Translations under genes and position numbers: made by a program | Notes under the pieces: model-generated | Told to the model about the DNA's origin: nothing | Database searches by the model: none | Seen by the model: the letters and a program-made list of their open reading frames with translations, nothing else | Shown: positions 1 to 4,229 of the stretch, in pieces | Numbering within the stretch: position 1 is the first letter of the stretch | Layout: every line of letters begins with the position of its first letter | DNA from: an uncultured Clostridia bacterium | Lineage (GTDB): Bacteria > Bacillota > Clostridia > Christensenellales > UBA1242 | NCBI GenBank assembly: GCA_937893125.1 | Contig: CALBHW010000060.1 | Location: 1-5,908, forward strand | DNA length: 5,908 nucleotides | Direction of reading: 5' to 3'

Positions 1-466
1 AATAAAAAGCACTATGTCCTATACTAGTTACACTATTTGGTATCGTTATACTTGTTAAACCACTACAATTACAAAAAGCACCTCTTCCTATACTCGTCAC
101 ACTATCTGGTATCGTTATACTTGTTAAACCACTACAACACAAAAAAGCATTATACCCTATACTTGTCACGCTATCCGGTATTGTTACACTAGTTAAACCT
201 CTACAAACATAAAAAGCTTGATCACCTATACTCGTCACACCATTTGGTATGGTTACACTTGTCAAACCACTACAACCAAAAAAAACACCATAATCTATAC
301 TCGTCACACTATTTGGTATTGTTATACTTGTTAAACCTTTACAATCAAAAAAAGCAGAATCCCCTATACTCGTCACACTATTTGGTATTGTTATACTCTT
401 TAAACTGGAACAGCCATAAAAAGCACTGCCTGTTAAACTTGTCCCATATCCAATATTTTTCACACT
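1..466 (-). repeat. 69-bp tandem repeats encoding 23-residue LRRs (bspA-like 1)
   Basis: Repeat units begin (minus strand) at 379, 310, 241, 172, 103 and 34, an exact 69-bp period. This gives five complete units and a sixth cut by the window edge. A degenerate unit with a 6-codon insertion starts at 466. Each unit encodes S/G-VTSIG..AF..C.GLTSIT/VTIPN/D. DNA identity between units is high in the VTSIG and LTSITIP portions and lower in the variable loop, so the array can expand, contract or recombine with the second paralog. The array continues past base 1. Confidence 0.93.
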
Positions 467-1561
467 TTGTGGGATTGCTACATCTGTTATGCTTGATTTG
501 TTATAAAACGCTTCATAAAGAATATTTGTAACTTTATTTGAAATAACGATTTGAGTATCACTTCCTCTATATTGTACTTCACTTGTATAATTTGGTGTCA
601 TAAAGCAAGCGTAGAGTTGAGTCTCGGAAGACGGAATATCGTACCAGTTCTCTAAAGTTGAGTCGGATGTTGATGTGTAATAAATTGTTCCTGGGTCGTT
701 ATAACTGGTCGAGCCTACAACTGCTGGATTTGTGCAAAAGTAGAAGAACTCAGCGCCATTACTATTTGTAAGGTCGTCAATGCTAGACACTTTGCCCGTA
801 GACGCGAGAGTTGTTCTATCATAGTAACCGTTTATGTGTCCACTTGTGGAGGTTGAGTCAATAACTGGCGTTGCGCCGACAATTTTAAATTGAGCTTTGC
901 CGTCCTTTTCCCTTACATCATAACTAAATGTACTAGGACTTATGACTGTGCCGTCATTATTAGCAAAACTAAGTGACACTTTTTCATCTAAAAATTGTGT
1001 CTTTTCCTTGACTAGTGCCCAGTCGATTGTGCCTTTTAGACTGGCGTTTAAATAGGCTTTATCAATTGAAATTTTGACTGAAAATGTTGCAGTGCCTAGT
1101 CTTGGAACTGTTAAAAGTGTTCCGCCTGTCGTTGAGTAGTCAGAATCATTTTCTTTTTTGTAACTAAATACTAAATTTGTATAAGGGGTATCCGTATCAC
1201 TATACGACATATTTGCATAATATTCTTCCCCACTATTGGTAAAAGTATATGTAAGGATAAGTGATTCGCCATAAAGTAGGTTTATTGTTTCGTTTGGAGA
1301 TAAAAGAGAAAGAGTTGTAGGTTGGTCTGACCCAAAATTTACAACTTTTGCCCCACTGTCATTTGTCATATCCTTGGCTGGATTGTCTCCCACCTTATAT
1401 GTCCCACTGACCGACCCGCCAATTTCGCTCGCAACATAAATTAAACTTAGGTTGCTACCTACATTTTGGTTGCCACTCGCAAGGACAATTATAGTCGTTA
1501 TAAGCGCCACAACAAATATACATACACAACTAAATGCAAAAATTAACCCTTTATTTTTCAT
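1..1561 (-). CDS. BspA-like leucine-rich-repeat surface protein (paralog 1), 3' end outside window
   Basis: I translated this frame by hand from the ATG at 1561-1559 to base 1: about 520 codons with no stop, so the C-terminus lies beyond the window. The start is supported by an AAGGGGAG ribosome binding site 5 bases upstream. Residues 1-4 are MKNK, followed by a hydrophobic segment at about 6-28 ending VLA-SG. This fits a signal peptide (possible signal peptidase I cut after Ala28) or an uncleaved membrane anchor. Residues about 30-360 form a Thr/Ser/Asn-rich, beta-looking region that I cannot assign to a family but that is shared with the second paralog (DEKVSLSFA, LTNSNGAEFFYFCTN and NDPGTIYY blocks). 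From about residue 366 to the edge run 23-residue repeats of the type SVTSIGxxAFxxCxGLTSIT, the BspA/TpLRR (LRR_5) signature. Family members are secreted or surface proteins often linked to adhesion; the ligand here is unknown. The gene sits behind two promoters and a structured leader RNA. Confidence 0.88.
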   Translation of the reverse strand, partial: MKNKGLIFAFSCVCIFVVALITTIIVLASGNQNVGSNLSLIYVASEIGGSVSGTYKVGDNPAKDMTNDSGAKVVNFGSDQPTTLSLLSPNETINLLYGESLILTYTFTNSGEEYYANMSYSDTDTPYTNLVFSYKKENDSDYSTTGGTLLTVPRLGTATFSVKISIDKAYLNASLKGTIDWALVKEKTQFLDEKVSLSFANNDGTVISPSTFSYDVREKDGKAQFKIVGATPVIDSTSTSGHINGYYDRTTLASTGKVSSIDDLTNSNGAEFFYFCTNPAVVGSTSYNDPGTIYYTSTSDSTLENWYDIPSSETQLYACFMTPNYTSEVQYRGSDTQIVISNKVTNILYEAFYNKSSITDVAIPQSVKNIGYGTSLTGSAFYGCSSLKSITIPNSVTSIGDSAFFDCKGLTSITIPNSVTSIDYGVFFGCSGLTSVTIPNGVTSIGDQAFYVCRGLTSVTIPDSVTSIGYNAFLCCSGLTSITIPDSVTSIGRGAFCNCSGLTSITIPNSVTSIGHSAFY

Positions 1562-1647
1562 TTTATCTCCCCTTTCTATCTTTTGTTTTTTACCTATTAT
1601 TTATCCATTTGTCATAAGCAATTATGCTAAACATTTTTACTACCCTT

Positions 1648-1860
1648 TGTCGGTAAACCGACACTCCCCCTTATGCGTCGAGCCAAGCCCTTTAACTCAG
1701 ATTGCACCCGCAATCATTCGACTTGTGGGCTGTCTCTCCTTTTCCCCAAAAGTTTCACATTCGTTGCTACTTTGGGGGACCTATTTAAAATACTTATCTG
1801 TCGTCGTGGGCGGTCGGGAGTCAGTGCCAGAATGGCTGTTGACTCGCGGTCGCCGTCACT
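1648..1860 (-). ncRNA. Structured 5' leader or standalone ncRNA upstream of bspA-like 1
   Basis: This block is clearly G+C-richer than its AT-rich surroundings and starts about 20-30 bases after a strong promoter. Helices visible on the minus strand, 5' to 3', are as follows. (1) A three-tier hairpin 1854-1809: GGCG/CGCC, GAGTCA/TGACTC, GCCA-TTC-TGGC. (2) A hairpin 1777-1744, CCCCAAAGT against ACTTTTGGGG with one bulge. (3) A probable pseudoknot: AGCCC (1731-1727) pairs GGGCT (1690-1686), and GTCGA (1722-1718) pairs TCGAC (1681-1677). Between them is hairpin GATTGC-GGGT-GCAATC (1715-1700). (4) A hairpin 1663-1648, TGTCGG-TTTA-CCGACA. No U-tract follows the last hairpin, so read-through into the gene is likely. 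It does not show the hallmarks I know for RNase P, SRP RNA, tmRNA, T-box or c-di-GMP-I riboswitch. By size and pseudoknot it could belong to a known large Firmicutes motif such as raiA, but I cannot confirm that. Confidence 0.6.
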
Positions 1861-1887
1861 CATTTTCAATTAACCAATTACTAAATA

Positions 1888-1917
1888 ATTATAGCAATAA
1901 TATTTAGCATAAGTCAA
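1888..1917 (-). promoter_or_regulatory. Promoter P2 of the leader RNA/bspA-like 1 (extended -10)
   Basis: On the minus strand TTGACT (1917-1912) is followed by an 18-base spacer and a consensus TATAAT (1893-1888). The spacer ends in TGC, giving an extended -10 (TGCTATAAT). Transcription would start near 1881, just ahead of the structured RNA, leaving about 320 bases of untranslated leader before the start codon at 1561. Confidence 0.7.
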
Positions 1918-1954
1918 ATGAATTTTTGAAAGCCTACTTTTCACTTATATATTC

Positions 1955-1983
1955 ATTTTACCCCCCCCCCCCCCCTCTGTCAA
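1955..1983 (-). promoter_or_regulatory. Promoter P1 with a 15-G homopolymer spacer; candidate phase-variable switch
   Basis: On the minus strand a perfect -35 box TTGACA (1983-1978) is followed by GA plus 15 consecutive G, then TAAAAT (1960-1955; 5 of 6 matches to the -10 consensus). The spacer is exactly 17 bp, the optimum for sigma-70/sigma-A promoters. A-rich DNA just upstream (about 1985-2035) could act as an UP element. Homopolymer G/C tracts of this length slip during replication. In Neisseria, poly-G between -35 and -10 (for example porA) makes transcription depend on tract length. As written the promoter would be in its active length. Expected start is near 1948. The switching itself is inference. 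Confidence 0.68.
1961..1975. repeat. Homopolymer tract of 15 C (15 G on the minus strand)
   Basis: Fifteen consecutive C on the plus strand in otherwise AT-rich intergenic DNA. It is the only G/C homopolymer of such length in the window, and it lies wholly inside the spacer of promoter P1. The exact length should be treated with care, because such tracts are prone to sequencing and assembly error as well as to real length variation. Confidence 0.97.
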
Positions 1984-2082
1984 GCAATTTTGACCACTTT
2001 TTTCGTAAAATTTTAAGTTTTTTTTACAAAAAATAGCTCTTATTTGGGGGTGTGTGGAGAAAATATGTGGTTATAACCAATT
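1984..2082. other. AT-rich spacer between operon terminator and P1, with a 12-bp palindrome
   Basis: No gene is visible here. The part next to P1 holds A/T tracts that could stimulate the promoter. TGGTTATAACCA at 2068-2079 is a perfect 12-bp palindrome and might be a binding site for a dimeric regulator. A G-rich run at 2045-2057 has no recognised meaning. Confidence 0.35.
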
Positions 2083-2128
2083 AAAAAGGAGCGGTCAATC
2101 ACGCGCGTTGTGTGTGATTGGTCGCTCC
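2083..2128 (-). terminator. Rho-independent terminator of the rplU-prp-rpmA operon
   Basis: A 15-bp uninterrupted stem (2088-2102 pairing 2114-2128, two G-T wobbles) with an 11-base loop. On the minus strand it is followed directly by TTTTT (2087-2083). It starts 36 bases after the rpmA stop codon. The opposite strand lacks a T-run after the stem, so it works in the operon direction only, and it insulates the BspA-like gene from ribosomal transcription. Confidence 0.92.
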
Positions 2129-2164
2129 CAATAAGACATATTAAACTATTAAAATCTATTACTA

Positions 2165-2461
2165 TTATTTAGATTTTTTTGTTGCTTTTTCTTGGACAAC
2201 ACTGACATATTTTCTTGTGCCATGTTTTGTCTCAAATTTAACTTTTCCATCGCTCAAAGCAAACAAAGTGTAATCCTTTCCAAGTCCGACATCGTCACCT
2301 GGGTAGTACTTTGTTCCGCGTTGTCTAACAATGATATTTCCAGCAACAACAGGTTGACCGTCACTGCATTTGACGCCTAGTCTTTTAGCTTGACTGTCAC
2401 GACCGTTTTTTGTTGAACCGCCACCTTTTTTATGGGCGAAAAGTTGCAATAATATAAACAT
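2165..2461 (-). CDS. rpmA: 50S ribosomal protein L27 (with Prp-cleaved N-terminal extension)
   Basis: A 98-residue protein of the large ribosomal subunit; mature L27 reaches towards the peptidyl transferase centre with its N-terminus. The core AHKKGGGSTKNGRDSQAKRLG and the later GNIIVRQRGTKYYPGDDVG block are unmistakable. Before the core stands MFILLQLF, matching the Firmicutes extension (LQLF or LQFF, then Ala) that the protease Prp removes. Cleavage is predicted after Phe8, exposing AHKKGG. The start at 2461 directly follows the prp stop codon (TAA then ATG), with a GGAGG ribosome binding site 8 bases upstream inside the end of prp, so the two are probably translationally coupled. Last gene of the operon; a strong terminator follows. 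The obg GTPase gene that commonly follows rpmA is not here. Confidence 0.98.
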   Translation of the reverse strand: MFILLQLFAHKKGGGSTKNGRDSQAKRLGVKCSDGQPVVAGNIIVRQRGTKYYPGDDVGLGKDYTLFALSDGKVKFETKHGTRKYVSVVQEKATKKSK

Positions 2462-2791
2462 TTACTTAACCTCCAATTCTATAAAGTCCGAAAACCCCTC
2501 TCTCAAATCACTAATTCCGCAAAGCATAGTATTTAAAATAACATCGACATCGTGCCTTTGTTCATCTGACATTTCTTTTGGAAGGTCGAACTCCAAATAG
2601 CCCTTATCTTCGTTTCTTTTTAACTTCCCGTTAACCCCCGCGACTAAAAGCACGCCAAGGACGGCAGTTTGCACTATACTAGAAAGTGCGCTACACACTA
2701 TATCTTCCCCGCTCACGCCGTAATTTGTATGTCCGTCGCACACAAAATGCGTAATATGGTCACCTTGCTTATCAATTGTGATTTTGGTCAT
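2462..2791 (-). CDS. prp: Ribosomal-processing cysteine protease Prp
   Basis: A 109-residue cytoplasmic cysteine protease that cuts the N-terminal extension off L27 (the YsxB/DUF464 family). The motif CDGHTNYGVSGEDIVCSALS carries the catalytic pair His21 and Cys33, equivalent to His22 and Cys34 of the Staphylococcus aureus enzyme. Most relatives have Ala or Ser after the His; Thr here is a mild variant. Length is typical. It lies between rplU and rpmA, the standard Firmicutes arrangement that places the protease beside its substrate. The ribosome binding site AGGA overlaps the TAG stop of rplU (TAGGAT, 7 bases before ATG), which suggests coupled translation and modest expression compared with its ribosomal neighbours. 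Confidence 0.96.
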   Translation of the reverse strand: MTKITIDKQGDHITHFVCDGHTNYGVSGEDIVCSALSSIVQTAVLGVLLVAGVNGKLKRNEDKGYLEFDLPKEMSDEQRHDVDVILNTMLCGISDLREGFSDFIELEVK

Positions 2792-2800
2792 AATTTTATC

Positions 2801-3106
2801 CTACTTAATCTCCAAAATTTTGATTCTTGTGAAAGGTTGTCTATGACCTTGTTTCTTTCTTTCGTTCTTTTTTGGCTTATACTTAAAGACAACGACTTTG
2901 CTCTCTTTGCCTTGTGCAACGATTTCCGCTTCGCACTTGACATCTTTCAAAACTGGCTTGCCTGCCTTAATTTTGCCATCGTTACTTACAAGCAACACTT
3001 CAAGTTCGACCTTAGAACCAATTTCGCCGTCAAGTTTTTCGACGTCGATACTTTGACCAGCCTCAACTTTGTATTGTTTGCCACCACTACGAATAATTGC
3101 GTACAT
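2801..3106 (-). CDS. rplU: 50S ribosomal protein L21
   Basis: A 101-residue protein binding 23S rRNA in the large subunit. The start MYAIIRSGGKQYKV (residues 1-14) and the C-terminal KKQGHRQPFT (84-93) are family signatures, and the length is usual. The ATG at 3106 is fixed by a perfect AAGGAGG site (3119-3113), 6 bases before it. First gene of the rplU-prp-rpmA operon, with 9 bases between its stop and the prp start. A short structured leader and an extended -10 promoter lie directly upstream, so expression is probably tuned by L21 binding to its own mRNA, as in other Firmicutes. Confidence 0.98.
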   Translation of the reverse strand: MYAIIRSGGKQYKVEAGQSIDVEKLDGEIGSKVELEVLLVSNDGKIKAGKPVLKDVKCEAEIVAQGKESKVVVFKYKPKKNERKKQGHRQPFTRIKILEIK

Positions 3107-3131
3107 ACTTTTCCTCCTTATCCTCCAGACT

Positions 3132-3179
3132 CGCTAAACAAAGGCGGTGCCACGCACACTTTTAAGCCTTTTTCAAGCG
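3132..3179 (-). promoter_or_regulatory. Structured rplU leader, probable ribosomal protein L21 leader
   Basis: The roughly 75-base untranslated leader of rplU folds into one long hairpin. Its outer arms pair CGCTTGAAAAAGGC (from 3179) with GCCTTTGTTTAGCG (ending 3132) over 14 positions with two mismatches. The loop carries a small GTGC-GTG-GCAC hairpin. It begins almost at the predicted transcription start and ends about 12 bases before the ribosome binding site. Position and form fit the known L21 leader class of Firmicutes, which is thought to mediate autogenous control; membership is inferred, not tested. Confidence 0.6.
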
Positions 3180-3188
3180 GTTATCACA

Positions 3189-3217
3189 AATTTAGCATAA
3201 TTTGCGTCATTTGTCAA
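3189..3217 (-). promoter_or_regulatory. Promoter of the rplU-prp-rpmA operon
   Basis: On the minus strand a perfect TTGACA (3217-3212), a 17-base spacer ending in TGC, and TAAATT (3194-3189) form a sigma-A promoter with extended -10. The predicted start is near 3182, immediately before the leader hairpin. The -10 box itself matches consensus at only 4 of 6 positions, but the TG extension and ideal -35 compensate. Confidence 0.8.
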
Positions 3218-3221
3218 CTCA

Positions 3222-3250
3222 AATTTACTTAAAAGTCACTTTGTTGTAAA
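3222..3250 (-). promoter_or_regulatory. Possible second, upstream promoter for rplU
   Basis: TTTACA (3250-3245), a 17-base spacer and TAAATT (3227-3222) lie 33 bases upstream of the main rplU promoter. Spacing is ideal, but the boxes match consensus at 5 and 4 of 6 positions in AT-rich DNA, so this may be chance or an UP-like region. Confidence 0.28.
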
Positions 3251-3525
3251 GTTTGTAAAGTTTTATCTTTATTTGCCATACAAAAAGCTTTTAAATAAGT
3301 TAATTTTTCTCCTTTTTTGTGTGGTCTTGAAAATCTAAAAAAATCCACACTTTGTTTTTTTTAGAAAACACTTTTCCCTCTTCACTTTTAAGCGTATCAA
3401 AGAAGTCCCACACTTCACTTTTTTAAAAATATTTCGTTTTTCTACTCTTAAGAGCTTCTCGCAACAAAAACGCCCTAAAAACATTTTGCATAATTCCCCG
3501 TTTCTTGCACAAGATAAAAGTAAAT
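3251..3525. other. AT-rich divergent intergenic region without a recognisable gene
   Basis: This stretch separates the rplU promoter from the plus-strand gene at 3539. It is rich in T-runs on the plus strand and repeats short CACTTT/CACACTT words around 3345-3420. GTGTGG at 3319-3324 can pair with CCACAC at 3345-3350 ahead of a T-run (3351-3360), but the loop is 20 bases and no plus-strand gene precedes it. No convincing promoter for the gene at 3539 was found; a CATAAT box at 3489-3494 lacks a good -35. Confidence 0.4.
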
Positions 3526-3538
3526 AAGGAGAAATTTT

Positions 3539-4051
3539 ATGCCAAAAAGTCAAAAAGAAATAAATACAAATTTACTTATCGCAATTTATCAAAATTTGCA
3601 AACCGCAAAACAAAGTATCAATAATGTTATCGACAAAATAAAGGACAGCAAACTTAAAAAAGAACTAAAAAGCCAATTCACAAACTACGACCAGTTTAGC
3701 GAGTCGTGCGAGGACCTTGCACACGCGCTCGACATTGACCTTGTGGACAACAACTTTTTAAAGAAAGCAAAAATGTGGCTAAGCGTAAATATGAGCACAA
3801 TGATGGACAAGTCAAACCGCAAAATCGCAAGTATAAATATAATAGGTTCAACAATGGGCGTAATTGACCTTATGTCCGTTTTAAGCGACTGCAAAAAAGG
3901 CAAAAAAGAACTCATCGCCTTTGGAAAACGCGTCCTAGAACTCGAAGAAAGCAATATCGAAAAATTAAAACCATATATTTTGGTCGAAAACAACAAAAAG
4001 AACAGCGAAATCGCCCAAAAAGCCATCGAAAACGGCGCCCTTGAAGATTAA
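3539..4051 (+). CDS. Hypothetical all-helical protein, possibly ferritin-like
   Basis: A 170-residue protein with no signal peptide or membrane segment, rich in Lys, Glu, Ser and Asn. The start ATG has an AAGGAG site 7 bases upstream. It appears to be a bundle of long amphipathic helices: about 6-37, 39-65, 72-118 and 122-145, then a charged tail. The central block SVNMSTMMDKSNRKIASI (82-99) followed by IIGSTMGVIDLMSVLSD resembles, from memory, a common uncharacterised clostridial protein whose architecture is ferritin-like (DUF2383-like). I see no clear ExxH iron ligand pairs, so metal binding is not supported. It is transcribed divergently from rplU, alone, and ends in a strong bidirectional terminator. 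Function unknown; coding status is well supported by its ribosome binding site, length and conserved-looking core. Confidence 0.82.
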   Translation: MPKSQKEINTNLLIAIYQNLQTAKQSINNVIDKIKDSKLKKELKSQFTNYDQFSESCEDLAHALDIDLVDNNFLKKAKMWLSVNMSTMMDKSNRKIASINIIGSTMGVIDLMSVLSDCKKGKKELIAFGKRVLELEESNIEKLKPYILVENNKKNSEIAQKAIENGALED

Positions 4052-4153
4052 AATCATTGATATTAACTATATTACTGGTAAAACAAAAACAACAAATACC
4101 AAAGAATAAATGATTACAAAACAATAATAGATATAAAGAATATTATCAAACCT

Positions 4154-4193
4154 AAAAAGCCCCTTGAAGTCATCCAACTTTAAAGGGCTTTTT
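4154..4193. terminator. Bidirectional terminator between convergent genes
   Basis: A 17-position stem (4154-4170 with 4177-4193, one C-A mismatch, one G-T wobble) and a 6-base loop CATCCA. The outer A5/T5 arms give a T-run after the hairpin on both strands. It can end the helical-protein transcript (stop at 4051) and the second BspA-like transcript (stop at 4230). Bases 4052-4153 before it are AT-rich with no other feature. Confidence 0.92.
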
Positions 4194-4229
4194 ACTATGT
4201 TTACTTGAAAACCTATTCACCTAAACATT

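Noticed and set aside
1..466. Regular 69-bp repeats as a CRISPR array
   Set aside because: The repeats are contiguous, coding and in frame, with LRR protein periodicity and no unique spacers.
1648..1860. RNase P, SRP, tmRNA, T-box or c-di-GMP riboswitch identity for the structured RNA
   Set aside because: I looked for the conserved core words of each class, as I know them, and did not find them; the helix layout also differs.
1452..1907. Plus-strand open frame of 151 codons across the bspA-like 1 upstream region
   Set aside because: It runs antisense over the leader RNA and the start of the gene, has no ribosome binding site, and its composition reflects the structured RNA rather than a protein.
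2669..3232. Plus-strand open frame of 187 codons opposite rplU and prp
   Set aside because: Fully antisense to two certain ribosomal-operon genes and rich in Phe/Cys/Asn as expected of a shadow frame.
3319..3362. GTGTGG/CCACAC inverted repeat followed by T-run as a terminator
   Set aside because: Only 6 bp with a 20-base loop, and there is no plus-strand gene upstream for it to terminate.
3335..3553. Minus-strand 72-codon frame in the divergent intergenic region
   Set aside because: Starts inside the plus-strand gene, has no ribosome binding site, and is Lys/Cys/Phe-rich low complexity.
3685..4026. Minus-strand 113-codon frame
   Set aside because: Antisense shadow of the helical-protein gene, Phe/Ser/Leu-rich, without start signals.
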